Below are positions 7,930 to 17,468 of a stretch of DNA of 64,000 nt, piece by piece. The translations under genes and the position numbers were made by a program. Position 1 is the stretch's first letter, and each line of letters begins with the position of its first letter. The notes below the pieces were generated by a model. The model did no database searches. It saw only the letters and a list, made by a program, of their open reading frames with translations, and had not been told where the DNA came from. The stretch covers positions 6,232,367-6,296,366 of the forward strand of contig NZ_CP124543.1 in NCBI RefSeq assembly GCF_029953635.1. Reading direction: 5' to 3'. The DNA is from Halotia branconii CENA392. GTDB taxonomy: Bacteria; Cyanobacteriota; Cyanobacteriia; Cyanobacteriales; Nostocaceae.

Positions 7930-9120
7930 ATGAGTTCACAATCTCCTCGCTCTGATAAGATTCTGGTTGTCGATGACTCTCCTGATAATGTGTTTTTAAT
8001 CAAAACCATTTTGGAGGAAGAAGGCTACACAGTTAGCACGGCAGAAAATGGCATTTCAGCATTGGCACAACTTCAAGCCTCACCTTGCGATTTAGTATTA
8101 CTAGATTTGATGATGCCAGGAATGGATGGTTACGAAGTTACTAAACGGATTCGCGGCGATCTAAAGATGCAGCAGTATATCCCAATTTTGCTCATTACTG
8201 CCCATGATGCTCCTAATGTGGCACATGGATTAGATTTAGGTGCTGATGATTTTATTCGCAAACCTGTGACAGTAGACGAATTGCTAGCACGGGTGCGATC
8301 GCTTTTGCGGTTGAAGCGTAGTATCGATGAACGTGATGAAATTGCCCGTCAGCGAGAAGATTTTGTCTCCCGCCTCACCCACGATTTACGTACTCCCTTA
8401 GTAGCAGCTGATCGGATGTTGATGCTGTTCCAGCAAGGTGCTTTAGGCAACTTATCACCACAAATACAAGAAGTGATTACGATCATGGCTCGCAGTAATG
8501 TTAATCTGCTGACTATGGTTAATACCTTGTTGGAAGTTTATCGCTTTGAAGCAGGTCGTAAAACACTAGCTTTTCAAGCGGTGGATTTGAATAAATTGTT
8601 AGAAGAGATAGTCGGGGAACTGACACCTTTAATCAAAGACAAAACCTTAGCCATCAATCTGGATATTGCTGAGGCTGTAAACGCAAGTACAATTATGGGC
8701 GATCGCTTAGAGTTGCATCGTCTGTTTACTAACCTAATTGGTAATGCGATTAAATTTACTGAATCTGGCTCAATAACTATCCGCATTACTCCTGTAATTT
8801 TAAGTAGTAAAATTAACAATAAGGAATTTTCTTTACCTTCCACAATCACTGATTACATTACCATTGAAGTAGCTGATACAGGCTCTGGTATTCCTTCTGA
8901 AGAACAAGCCGTCTTGTTTGAACGTTTTCGGCAAGGAAGTCACAAAAGTTCTGGTAGTGGCTTAGGATTGTACCTTTCTCGGCGAATTGTTGAGGCGCAT
9001 CAAGGAACTATTTTAGTCAATTCTGAGTTAGGTAAAGGCACTACATTTATTGTTAGTTTGCCAATGAAACAACCAATGGAAGGGAACAAGGAACAGGGAA
9101 CAGGTAAAACTAGGTTTTAA
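7930..9120 (+). CDS. Receiver-histidine kinase hybrid (REC-HisKA-HATPase)
   Basis: A 396-residue soluble two-component protein. The receiver domain has phospho-acceptor Asp59 in LLDLMMPGMDG, preceded by VVDDS, with the KP switch motif near residue 111. The H-box RLTHDLRTPL has the phospho-acceptor His151. The N-box GNAIKF, G1 DTGSGIP and G2 GSGLGLYL make up the ATPase domain. There is no membrane segment or sensor domain, so its input is likely phosphate from another kinase through the N-terminal receiver. No response regulator is adjacent. The next gene (aldehyde dehydrogenase) starts 50 bp later on the same strand and may be co-transcribed. Confidence 0.92.
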   Translation: MSSQSPRSDKILVVDDSPDNVFLIKTILEEEGYTVSTAENGISALAQLQASPCDLVLLDLMMPGMDGYEVTKRIRGDLKMQQYIPILLITAHDAPNVAHGLDLGADDFIRKPVTVDELLARVRSLLRLKRSIDERDEIARQREDFVSRLTHDLRTPLVAADRMLMLFQQGALGNLSPQIQEVITIMARSNVNLLTMVNTLLEVYRFEAGRKTLAFQAVDLNKLLEEIVGELTPLIKDKTLAINLDIAEAVNASTIMGDRLELHRLFTNLIGNAIKFTESGSITIRITPVILSSKINNKEFSLPSTITDYITIEVADTGSGIPSEEQAVLFERFRQGSHKSSGSGLGLYLSRRIVEAHQGTILVNSELGKGTTFIVSLPMKQPMEGNKEQGTGKTRF

Positions 9121-9169
9121 AAAAAAGCGAGTTTCAACTTAACTTTCAATCAATTTATGAGTAAAACAA

Positions 9170-10558
9170 ATGATTAATACTGACTTATCTAATTCCAATA
9201 TTGCAGAAACCATTCATAAACAACGTGATTTTTTTCAAACAGATAAAACTAAAGATATTGCTTTCCGGATTGAACAGCTTAAAACCCTCAAGCAATTAAT
9301 AGTTGATAATAAACTAGCAATAATTCAAGCATTACATGCTGATTTGCATAAACCAGAATTTGAAGCCTATGCTACAGAAATCAGTACTGTTAAAGAAATT
9401 GATTATGCTATTAAACATCTTAAAAACTGGGTAAAGCCCAAAAAGGCAGCAGTTTCTTTCGACTTCTTTTCTTATTCAGCAAAAATATATCCAGAACCGC
9501 GAGGAGTTGCATTAATTATTGGTGCTTGGAATTACCCATTTAATTTAATTATCTCTCCATTAGTAGGTGCGATCGCAGCCGGAAATTGTGCAATTATCAA
9601 ACCTTCAGAACTTGCCTCTCACACTTCTAATTTGTTAGCCAAACTTATTAGCAAATATTTTGTACCAGAGTATATTGCAGTTTTAGAAGGAGGTGTAGAA
9701 ACAAATAAAAAAATACTAGCAGAAAAATTTGACCATATCTTCTTTACTGGTAGTACAGCTGTAGGTAAAGTTGTCATGGCGGCGGCGGCAGAACACCTCA
9801 CACCAGTTACTTTAGAATTAGGTGGTAAAAGTCCTTGTATCGTAGATACTGATATTAATCTTGAACACACTTTAAGACGCATTACTTGGGGCAAATTTAT
9901 TAATGCCGGACAAACTTGTATTGCGCCTGACTATATATTAGTTAATCAAAAAATCAAACAAGATTTTATCGATGGTTTGAAGAAATGTTTAAACGAATTT
10001 TACGGAGATCATCCAGAAAAAAATCCTGATTACGCCAGAATTATCAGTCAAAAACATTTTGAAAGGTTGGCTAACTTGCTCAAAAGTGGTGAAATTATCA
10101 TTGGTGGAGAAACTAACCCATCAGAACGTTATATTGCCCCGACAGTGATTGATAACGTTTCTGTGGAAGATTCTGTAATGCAAGAGGAAATTTTTGGCCC
10201 AATTCTGCCTGTAATTGCATACACCAATATTACAGAGGCGATCGCCTTAATTAACTCTAAACCAAAACCTTTAGCTTTATACTTATTTTCGCAAAATAAA
10301 CAACTGCAAAAGCGAGTTTTGCAAGAAACTTCATCTGGTGGAGTTTGTTTTAACGACACAATTATGCAGTTTGGTGTTTCATCTTTACCATTTGGCGGCG
10401 TTGGTGATAGTGGTATTGGTACTTATCATGGTAAAGCTAGTTTTGACACCTTTTCACATTACAAAAGTGTATTACAAAACTCATTCTGGTTAGATTTAAA
10501 TTGGCGATACGCTCCTTATAAAGGCAAATTATCCCTATTAAAACGAATTATTGGCTGA
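9170..10558 (+). CDS. Aldehyde dehydrogenase, class-3 / fatty aldehyde type
   Basis: A 462-residue NAD(P)-dependent aldehyde dehydrogenase. Visible motifs are GAWNYPFNL, KPSELASHT, the nucleotide loop FTGSTAVGK, catalytic Glu216 in LELGGKSP and catalytic Cys250 in NAGQTCIAPD. The short N terminus and the hydrophobic-basic C terminus (YAPYKGKLSLLKRIIG) match ALDH3-like enzymes. In cyanobacteria these oxidise long-chain alkanals or apocarotenals (the slr0091/AldE type). Substrate choice cannot be read from sequence. It ends two bases before the convergent sulfite-oxidase-like gene. Confidence 0.9.
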   Translation: MINTDLSNSNIAETIHKQRDFFQTDKTKDIAFRIEQLKTLKQLIVDNKLAIIQALHADLHKPEFEAYATEISTVKEIDYAIKHLKNWVKPKKAAVSFDFFSYSAKIYPEPRGVALIIGAWNYPFNLIISPLVGAIAAGNCAIIKPSELASHTSNLLAKLISKYFVPEYIAVLEGGVETNKKILAEKFDHIFFTGSTAVGKVVMAAAAEHLTPVTLELGGKSPCIVDTDINLEHTLRRITWGKFINAGQTCIAPDYILVNQKIKQDFIDGLKKCLNEFYGDHPEKNPDYARIISQKHFERLANLLKSGEIIIGGETNPSERYIAPTVIDNVSVEDSVMQEEIFGPILPVIAYTNITEAIALINSKPKPLALYLFSQNKQLQKRVLQETSSGGVCFNDTIMQFGVSSLPFGGVGDSGIGTYHGKASFDTFSHYKSVLQNSFWLDLNWRYAPYKGKLSLLKRIIG

Positions 10559-10559
10559 A

Positions 10560-11162
10560 CTAACCAATAGCACTGCTGTAACGCTCCTCCGCCCAAGGTT
10601 CACCACGATGATGGTAGCCATTGCGCTCCCAAAAACCAAGTTCCTCTTTATTAAGAAACTCCAAGCCATTAATCCATTTAGCACTTTTCCAGGCGTAGAG
10701 ATGGGGTACAACGAGTCGCATGGGGCCACCATGTTCAGCTGGTAATGGCTCACCAAATAATTCAAAAGCAAAAAAATTTTCTTCTCTGACAAAGTCTTCC
10801 ATTGAGATATTAGTAGTGTAGCCACCGTAGCAGTGTTCCATAATATGAACAGCTTGGGGTTCTACCTCAATCAGACTCATAAAGTCCGTTACTTTAATAC
10901 CAGTCCACTTGACATCTAGTTTTGACCAACGAGTTACACAGTGAAAGTCATCTGTAAATTCATGGTGAGGCATTTCCATAAAATCTGACCAATTTAGCAC
11001 GGCAGATTTTGCTAAACCCCAAACTCGAAACTCCCATTCTTCTATTTTGACTTGGGGCGTTGCACCGTAGGTTAATACAGGGAATCCTTTAGCTAGATGT
11101 TGTCCAGGGGGAACACGTTCGCTTTCTTGTTGATTTGGTTTTTGAAAAAATTTTCCTGGCAT
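10560..11162 (-). CDS. Sulfite-oxidase-like molybdopterin oxidoreductase
   Basis: About 200 residues from the chosen start (MPGKFFQKPNQQ). It has the oxidoreductase molybdopterin fold, with the single Mo-ligating Cys75 in FHCVTRWS, then VDWTG-like VKWTGIKVTDF and EHCYGGYTTN, and GGPMRLVVPHLYAWKSAKW near the end. It resembles YedY/MsrP-type soluble relatives of sulfite oxidase and lacks a heme or dimerisation domain. The frame extends upstream to 11315, but that extension translates a common intergenic repeat (cactaagacactaagacac) and is rejected. No TAT signal is seen, so it is probably cytoplasmic. The substrate is unknown. Confidence 0.87.
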   Translation of the reverse strand: MPGKFFQKPNQQESERVPPGQHLAKGFPVLTYGATPQVKIEEWEFRVWGLAKSAVLNWSDFMEMPHHEFTDDFHCVTRWSKLDVKWTGIKVTDFMSLIEVEPQAVHIMEHCYGGYTTNISMEDFVREENFFAFELFGEPLPAEHGGPMRLVVPHLYAWKSAKWINGLEFLNKEELGFWERNGYHHRGEPWAEERYSSAIG

Positions 11163-11277
11163 ATTTTCACAAAAAGAAGTCTGATCAAACTGACTTGAAA
11201 ATACTTGGTGTCTTAGTGACTTCGTGGTAAAAATATCTTCAACCACTAAGACACTAAGACACAAAAAAAGTTTTTTA

Positions 11278-11448
11278 TTATTCTTCTTCCTCTTCTTCGG
11301 CAGTTGGATAGACAAATGTAGAACGTCCAGTCAAAATTGATTTGCCTAAAGAAAGAGCTTTTTGTGCTTCTACAGCAGCTTTGTGTCTCCAGGTAGCTCG
11401 ACGTTTATCTCGTTTGGATTTGGATGTTTTCTTCTTAGGAACAGCCAT
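11278..11448 (-). CDS. rpmF: 50S ribosomal protein bL32
   Basis: A 56-residue basic protein from the start MAVPKKKTSKSKRDKRRA, the invariant N terminus of bL32, ending in an acidic tail (EEEEEE). An upstream in-frame Met at 11475 would add nine residues not seen in the family, so the inner ATG is chosen. Like plastid and other cyanobacterial L32 proteins it lacks the zinc-binding Cys residues. It assembles into the large ribosomal subunit. Confidence 0.95.
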   Translation of the reverse strand: MAVPKKKTSKSKRDKRRATWRHKAAVEAQKALSLGKSILTGRSTFVYPTAEEEEEE

Positions 11449-11676
11449 GTTAGCGGATATCGCAATTCTTGACAACCTTTCTATTCTAAGCGATCAATAT
11501 CGAACAGCCGAAAATTAAATGGGAATAAGGAATAGGGAACAAAAGGAATTGGGGCAGGGTGCGGGGTGTACGCTTCGGCTACGCGGCAGTTGAGCGTAGT
11601 CGAAACTTAGCGTTCAGGGGATGAAGAAAAATTAGCTCTTTCTCCTTTTCTCCCTGCTCCCTGCTCCCCTGCTTCT
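11449..11676. repeat. Intergenic repeats upstream of rpmF
   Basis: Holds the repeat words gcttcggctacgcggcagtt and gagcgtagtcgaaact, also found near 3000 and 17250, and an arm pair ggggcagggtgcgg / ctccctgctcccctgc. The rpmF promoter should be in the right-hand part, near the start codon. No gene is seen. Confidence 0.5.
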
Positions 11677-12246
11677 TCACTGTTGAACGGGAACTGGATT
11701 GGTAGGTGGCTGTTCTGGTGCTTTTGCGTCTGGTGTTGCGGTTACTGGGGGAGCAGTGGGAATAGTCAAAGCTGCTTGACCTGGGTTGGAAGTTTGCTGA
11801 TTTGTGTCAAAAAGTAGTAGCGATCGCGCTGTCTTGAAGTAAGTTGCCCAACGTTGTGCATCTGGACGGGTACGCCATTGCTGACGACTGACATCTAACA
11901 CCAAAATTGGTGCGATCGCTCCATAACTTTGTACGGATACAATAACTGAAGCATCTGTAACTAAAATATCTTGGTCAAAACTTCGTTGAGCAGCAGCCCT
12001 GGCAGTTGCTTCTGCTCTTCGGAGTATGGTTTCGTAGTTTTCATCTGGTAAGCGATCAATAGTCAAGTCGACTCTGGCAGTATAAGCTCGTACTACCTGG
12101 GGCGCGAGTAGTTCTGTTACAACCCATACTGGGACTGTAGAAAAAAGCAAAACTATTAATGGAAGTATCCGGATCTTCTTGGCAATTTGGCTAATAAATG
12201 GAAAGGGAATGATCGATGATAGTTGGTGAACAACTCTTTTAGTCAT
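11677..12246 (-). CDS. Exported or membrane-anchored protein of unknown function
   Basis: 189 residues. A basic N terminus is followed by one hydrophobic segment (ILPLIVLLFSTVPVWVVTELL, residues about 27-47). A mixed alpha/beta region follows (YTARVDLTIDRLPDENYETILRRAEATAR), and then a Pro/Thr/Ala-rich disordered tail. The repeated Ala-Arg helix suggests a periplasmic domain. It looks like a cyanobacterial conserved hypothetical; no function is recognised. It is divergent from the pseudo-caspase gene, sharing a 199-bp promoter region. Confidence 0.75.
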   Translation of the reverse strand: MTKRVVHQLSSIIPFPFISQIAKKIRILPLIVLLFSTVPVWVVTELLAPQVVRAYTARVDLTIDRLPDENYETILRRAEATARAAAQRSFDQDILVTDASVIVSVQSYGAIAPILVLDVSRQQWRTRPDAQRWATYFKTARSLLLFDTNQQTSNPGQAALTIPTAPPVTATPDAKAPEQPPTNPVPVQQ

Positions 12247-12445
12247 GACCTTATAGCTCCTAAATGATCAACTGTATTTTGAATGTTGTACAAGTATTTT
12301 TCGTTAATTTAGATGTAATTTAAAATACTTAAAATCTAAAAGTTCAATCAGAAACTCCTAGACTATAAGACATAGGTTAGCTTTGTTTTTTCAGCAAAGC
12401 CAACCGCAATTTTAGGCAAGCAAACAACAATTTACCAAAAGCGGG

Positions 12446-14407
12446 ATGGCAAATTACTGGGCGATCGCTATTGGCATCAATCAATATCAGTTATTTCAAC
12501 CTTTACGTTGTGCCCAAGCAGATGCCGAAGCGCTAAATAACTTTTTAATTCAAGATGCAGGTTTTGCACCCCAACGCTCCCTGCTGATGACAGATACTTC
12601 ACCGCCGATTGGAGATAGATCCACCTATCCGACTAAAGAAAATATTCTTTTACTGCTTGAGGATTTGAACGCGGCGTGTTGGCAACCACAAGACCATCTG
12701 TGGTTATTCTTCAGTGGTTATGGGGTAAACTACGACGGCAAAGATTACTTAATGCCAATCCAAGGAGATCCTGAATTTGTGCAGGATACTGGCATAGAAG
12801 TGCGATCGCTAATGCAAAGTCTGCAACTAGCTGACTTAAATGTAGTGTTAGTGCTTGATATTAACCGTGCTTTCGGCACTCAGGCTGATGCTGCTGTTGG
12901 GCAAGAAACGCAAGAACTAGCCCAAGAACTCCAACTTGCTACGATTCTTTCTTGTCAGCCAAATCAGTTTTCCCATGAAAGTAGCGAATTAGGTCACGGA
13001 TTCTTTACAGCAGCGTTATTGGAAGCTTTGCGTTCTGGTAATGGCAGTAACTTGACGGATCTAGAAAGCTACCTCAGCAGTCTGACCCCAGAATTATGTC
13101 AAAATTACTGGCGACCCATACAAGATCCTTTAATAGTTATCCCATCTAAACAGCAAGTTATCTTGCCGCAATTGGAGAGCCAAAATAATAGTCAAGCAGT
13201 CCCTAGCACAGTACAACCCAGCGAAGTAGAACCAATTATTTTTCCAGAAGAATCTTTTGCTGTGGCACTTGCAGCCCCCTCCCTCGCAGAAAAATCCCCA
13301 AAAATTTTAACCACGGTACAAAAATCAGGTATTTGGGAAGAAGCCCAAAAAAGAGAAACTAGTCTTAGTGCTAGAGCTGAGCAAATGCCGCCAACCTTTA
13401 CATCTAGGGTAGAAAGATTTGAGGAGCAAAAATTCCCTAATAATGTAGTTACGAAAGAGCAGCATTTTAACCAGTCGTCTGTAGCAGTGGCAACATCTCC
13501 ACAAGCAGGTGAAGGCAGGTTTATCCCGAATGCTCCCCAGCCTTACGTATCTCGTTTGCCTCAACAAAAAGCCTATGCTCCTTTATGGAAACAATTTGTA
13601 TTGTGGGGTGGAGGCACTATGGTAGTGGTGGCTTTGATGATCATAGTTATTCTTCGCAATCAAGCTAGATTTTTGAGAGAGAAACAGATATCACCAGCAT
13701 TACCCAATACTACTGCTAGAGATTCCCCAATTCCTCAAACACCCCCAATAACTCCACCAAAAAATCAATCAAACGCCCAAATAGTCTCTAGTTCTGAGTC
13801 AAAAAAGCAAAATCAGGCGGTTTTAGACTTGGCGAAAATGTCCCTGAGACAAACTCAAGCTAGTGATTTGCGTTTAGCGATCGCCACTGCTCGTAAAATT
13901 AAACCGGGTGAACCACTCTACGAACAGGCTCAGGAAAATATTAAGATTTGGAGCCGGATGATTTTAGATTTAGCAGAGGGACGTGCCAAGCAAAGGCAAT
14001 ACGCAACTGCCATTGCCGCAGCCCAATTAATTACTAAAAATGAAGCTCTTTATGCCAAAGCCCAAGCAGCAATTAACCAGTGGCGCTTAGAAGCCAAACA
14101 GTATCTAGGCAACAAAACTGTTTTGGATGCAGCTAATGCGTTAATTAAGCCTGAACAAGCATCTACTTATAATCGTGCGATCGAAGTTGCTAAAAGAGTC
14201 CCACCGAATCAACCAGGCTTCGATATGGCACAGAAATCGATTAATAAATGGAGTGAAAAAATTCTCAATTTAGCCAAGAGCCGGGCTAACCAAGGAAATT
14301 TCACAGCAGCAATTGAAACCGCTACTTTAGTCCCAGAGTTGACAGCTGTTTACGAAGATGCTCAAGAAGCCATCCAAAAATGGCAATCAAGAAAAAGTAA
14401 AAATTAA
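12446..14407 (+). CDS. Membrane-anchored caspase-fold protein with Tyr/Asn in place of the catalytic dyad (pseudo-orthocaspase)
   Basis: 653 residues. The N-terminal peptidase C14/metacaspase-like p20 domain starts AIAIGINQYQ...LRCAQADAEAL. The catalytic His of the usual SGHG motif is Tyr92 (FFSGYGV). The catalytic Cys of the LDxC motif is Asn140 (LVLDINRAF), so peptidase activity is not expected. A low-complexity linker leads to one transmembrane helix (about 384-403). After it, residues about 455-653 hold roughly four degenerate repeats of about 45 residues with the pattern AI..A..I....LY..AQ..I..W. Cyanobacterial pseudo-orthocaspases with a YN pair are known; their function is unsettled. 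The repeat region probably binds a partner. It is followed 15 bp later by a hydrolase gene, so an operon is likely. Confidence 0.88.
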   Translation: MANYWAIAIGINQYQLFQPLRCAQADAEALNNFLIQDAGFAPQRSLLMTDTSPPIGDRSTYPTKENILLLLEDLNAACWQPQDHLWLFFSGYGVNYDGKDYLMPIQGDPEFVQDTGIEVRSLMQSLQLADLNVVLVLDINRAFGTQADAAVGQETQELAQELQLATILSCQPNQFSHESSELGHGFFTAALLEALRSGNGSNLTDLESYLSSLTPELCQNYWRPIQDPLIVIPSKQQVILPQLESQNNSQAVPSTVQPSEVEPIIFPEESFAVALAAPSLAEKSPKILTTVQKSGIWEEAQKRETSLSARAEQMPPTFTSRVERFEEQKFPNNVVTKEQHFNQSSVAVATSPQAGEGRFIPNAPQPYVSRLPQQKAYAPLWKQFVLWGGGTMVVVALMIIVILRNQARFLREKQISPALPNTTARDSPIPQTPPITPPKNQSNAQIVSSSESKKQNQAVLDLAKMSLRQTQASDLRLAIATARKIKPGEPLYEQAQENIKIWSRMILDLAEGRAKQRQYATAIAAAQLITKNEALYAKAQAAINQWRLEAKQYLGNKTVLDAANALIKPEQASTYNRAIEVAKRVPPNQPGFDMAQKSINKWSEKILNLAKSRANQGNFTAAIETATLVPELTAVYEDAQEAIQKWQSRKSKN

Positions 14408-14421
14408 ACACATAGTATAAA

Positions 14422-15168
14422 GTGCAAATCACCAAACGTAATATTGATTTGAGAGTTGACGACAGTTTAATGCGCGTTTATGTCGCATCTCCTAAACCAC
14501 CAGGACTTTACCCAGGTATTTTGTTCTATAGCGATATTTATCAGTTAGGCGGGGCGATGATTCGTCTAGCTAATTACCTAGCTGGATATGGTTATGTCGT
14601 AGCAGCTCCAGAAATTTTTCATCGTTTGGAACCAATTGGTTTGATGATTGAGCCAGATGATCTTGGGCGAATGCGGGGTAATGATGATGCTCGTCGGACT
14701 GCGATCGCAGATTATGATGCGGATTGTCGGGCTGTGATTGATTTTCTCAAAGCCGAAAGTTCGGTTGCTCCTAATAAAATAAGTACGTTGGGCTTTTGTA
14801 TTGGTGGACATTTAGCTTTTCGAGCAGCTTTTGAAAGTGAAATTAAAGCTTCTGTCTGCTGTTACCCGACTGGCATCCCCAGTGGCAAACTAGGTAAGGG
14901 GATAGCCGATACAATTGATCGTGTGAGTGAAATCAATGGTGAGATGCTGATTGTATTAGGAACTCTTGATCCTCACGTACCGGAAAATGACCGTCAAACC
15001 TTAATTAAAGCTCTAGAAAATGCTAACGTCACTCACAAAGTAGTTTTATATAAAGCAGAACATACCTTCATGCGTGACGACGGTTATCGTTACGATTCTG
15101 CTGCCACTACCTCTGCTTGGTCTGAAATAACAGCTTTTTTGGCGGGTATATTTGCAGATAATTCGTAA
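14422..15168 (+). CDS. Dienelactone hydrolase family protein
   Basis: A 248-residue alpha/beta hydrolase. The nucleophile is Cys126 in LGFCIGGH, with Asp183 in GTLDPHVP and His214 in AEHTFMRDD, a complete Cys-Asp-His triad of the dienelactone hydrolase type. The start is GTG, only 15 bp after the pseudo-caspase stop, which points to co-transcription. No signal peptide. The natural substrate in cyanobacteria is unknown; the family hydrolyses small esters and lactones. Confidence 0.9.
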   Translation: MQITKRNIDLRVDDSLMRVYVASPKPPGLYPGILFYSDIYQLGGAMIRLANYLAGYGYVVAAPEIFHRLEPIGLMIEPDDLGRMRGNDDARRTAIADYDADCRAVIDFLKAESSVAPNKISTLGFCIGGHLAFRAAFESEIKASVCCYPTGIPSGKLGKGIADTIDRVSEINGEMLIVLGTLDPHVPENDRQTLIKALENANVTHKVVLYKAEHTFMRDDGYRYDSAATTSAWSEITAFLAGIFADNS

Positions 15169-15254
15169 TTAATTCAGATTGACTTAAACCTAATGTTATA
15201 TCATGAGTGCCAGAACTAGAATTAGAATTAATATGATGTTCTCCAGCAGCTAAA

Positions 15255-17096
15255 GTGACAGAATCTCTGCCATTGCGCGATCGCTATCTCGCTTTAATCG
15301 ACGAAATCGTTCAACTCACCCTCCAGGGCAAAATTAGCTCTGTAGAGTTGGTGTACCAAATGTTGCAAAAAAATATAACTTCCGGTACAGGGGAAGTTTT
15401 TGAACTAGTTTTGAGCGATCGCTTCAGTGCCATCCAAAACCAAGTAGATAGTGAAACAGATGAACTCAAGAAAGCTAAGGCTAATCGGAGTTTAAGGGCA
15501 ATTAAGACGATTCAAAGTCAATGGCAACGTTATTCAGAACAAAACAAAGCCACAGAAGCGATCGCCTCAGCAGCCAAAGAAATCACCACAGCTGCTGCTG
15601 ATGAACGTCTAGCGATATTTTTACGTTTTACTGACCCCAATCAAAAGCAACCGCTGAATATTCAACAATTACAGCAGTTGTCTAAAGCTTTACAACAATT
15701 TGCCCAGGCAGATACTGATTTACAGCAAATATCCCAAGGAATTACCCGTGGTTTGGCAGCTTGGCAGCGACTCCAAGAGCATTTGGTCAGTTGGATGTAT
15801 GAGCAAAATCGACAATTGGGATTTGGCGGCGTACCTGGAGAACATGGTCCGTGGGCAACTTGGGCAAAACAAGTTAATAGTGAGTTACCCCAAACACTGT
15901 TTCGTACCTTAGCAATGGAGCAGTCTGCAATTGAATTTGCCGAAAAACAAAGTGGTGTTACCCTCAGTGATTGGGTAGAAATGGCCTTGATTTTACAATA
16001 TGTACAACGGGGGTTAGTCAACTGGTTTGACCAACAAGCTTACAATGTGCAAGCAGGCTCAAAATTGTCAATTTCTACTTTTTTGACATTTGCAGTCATT
16101 TGGAGTCAATTAGCAAATGGTTTTGGTAGTACGGCTGTTTACAGCAATGCAGCTGCTCAAATCATGCTCCAGATTTTGCGAACCTTTGCTCTGCGTCCAT
16201 ATTTTCCGCTTTATGGCGGGATTTTTGCCTCTTTCGCTGGTAACTCTTTGCGAGATGCCCTAGATTATTTAGATGAGCCACTGCGGCGAGTTGATGGAAC
16301 CCAGGAAAAGGCGCGAATTTTGACGCTTTTAGGCTATTCGCAGCGGGCATTAGGACAATATCGGCGTTCCATAACCTTTCATCAACAAGCATTAGAGATA
16401 GCTAGAAATGCAGGCGATCGCCCCTGTGAAATTGCCAATTTCAACCACCTCAGCCGTACTTATGTCCAAGAACAAAACTATGCTGAGGCGATTAATTACA
16501 GTCAACGAGCATTAATTTTAAGTCGGCAAGTAGGCGATCGCACCGGAGAAGCTAATGCCCTAGTTAATTTAGGTTACAGCGAAGTTATGCAGGCACAAAA
16601 GCAAGAACAAGTAGAACCAGAAAACTATGAAATGCCCATTAATTATTTAAAACAAGGTTTGAAACTATCAGAACAATTAGGCGATATTCAAAGTAAAGCC
16701 TTATGTTTTAGTAGCTTAGGTGTTGCCTATCTAGTTATAGAAAAGCCACAAGATGCAATTCAATATTTAGAAAATGGCTTTAAAACAGCCCAAGTTTCTG
16801 GTGATTTATATCTCCAAGGACGGAATTTAGCTTATTTAGCTGAAGCTTATTATCATCTACAAAATTCTGAGAAAGCCGTTTACACTGGCAGTTTAGGAAT
16901 GTATCTTTTAGAGCAAATTTCTTCTAATGAATGGCGGCAGTCGGCGGGTTTATTAATAATTCTCCAAGGGCAAATAGGAATAGAAGCTTTCCAAAATTTA
17001 TTACAGCAACACCGACCTAAAATTATGGCGATTATTGGTGTAGATGGATATGATTATATTCCGCAGTTGTTAGAAATCTACAAGCAAGATATGTAG
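15255..17096 (+). CDS. Tetratricopeptide repeat protein
   Basis: 613 residues, start GTG. The first half is a helical region without a recognised domain; it contains a Gly-rich patch (GFGGVPGEHGPWATW). The second half (about residues 335-560) carries TPR-like helical pairs, for example ARILTLLGYSQRALGQYRRS, CEIANFNHLSRTYVQEQNYAEA and EANALVNLGYSEVM. TPRs mediate protein-protein contacts. It follows the hydrolase by 86 bp on the same strand and could belong to the pseudo-caspase transcription unit. No signal peptide is apparent. Confidence 0.85.
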   Translation: MTESLPLRDRYLALIDEIVQLTLQGKISSVELVYQMLQKNITSGTGEVFELVLSDRFSAIQNQVDSETDELKKAKANRSLRAIKTIQSQWQRYSEQNKATEAIASAAKEITTAAADERLAIFLRFTDPNQKQPLNIQQLQQLSKALQQFAQADTDLQQISQGITRGLAAWQRLQEHLVSWMYEQNRQLGFGGVPGEHGPWATWAKQVNSELPQTLFRTLAMEQSAIEFAEKQSGVTLSDWVEMALILQYVQRGLVNWFDQQAYNVQAGSKLSISTFLTFAVIWSQLANGFGSTAVYSNAAAQIMLQILRTFALRPYFPLYGGIFASFAGNSLRDALDYLDEPLRRVDGTQEKARILTLLGYSQRALGQYRRSITFHQQALEIARNAGDRPCEIANFNHLSRTYVQEQNYAEAINYSQRALILSRQVGDRTGEANALVNLGYSEVMQAQKQEQVEPENYEMPINYLKQGLKLSEQLGDIQSKALCFSSLGVAYLVIEKPQDAIQYLENGFKTAQVSGDLYLQGRNLAYLAEAYYHLQNSEKAVYTGSLGMYLLEQISSNEWRQSAGLLIILQGQIGIEAFQNLLQQHRPKIMAIIGVDGYDYIPQLLEIYKQDM

Positions 17097-17468
17097 GTAG
17101 TAATGCTGGCATAGTTGGCAAAATGTTCTCATAAGACAAAGAAGTAGTTAAGCTCATCCTGCCCCGTAATACCATTTCACGAAATTATTGATACAAATTA
17201 CTTTTCTTACTCCCCCTGCCTTTGGTCACTGAGCGTCTTGTACTGAGTTTCGATTGCGCGGCAATCGAGTTTCGACTACGCTCAACTGCCGCGAAGTCGA
17301 GATTCAACTACCGCCGCAGGATTTTTGCGATTACGTCGCTATCGCTCGTAATGACGAAATTGCGTTAGTTTTGCGTAAGTCCTAAGTATGAAAAATTATG
17401 ATATTTATTATGCCTTTTTTGTTCTAATAAAAACATATCGCCTGTGTTAAAAAGCAGATATTTTAATA
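17097..17468. repeat. Repeat-filled intergenic region, includes 56-bp direct repeat copy 2
   Basis: Bases 17166-17221 are identical to 2918-2973. They are followed by the words gtttcgactacgctcaactg and cgctatcgctcgtaatgacg and the end ttgcgtaagtcct, which is complementary to aggacttacgcaa near 2800. The whole is a composite of dispersed repeats with no coding capacity. It separates the convergent TPR and VWA genes. Confidence 0.7.

Noticed and set aside
11163..11315. N-terminal extension of the sulfite-oxidase-like protein to 11315
   Set aside because: The extra 51 residues translate a dispersed intergenic repeat (cactaagacactaagacac) and overlap rpmF; the inner ATG at 11162 fits the family.
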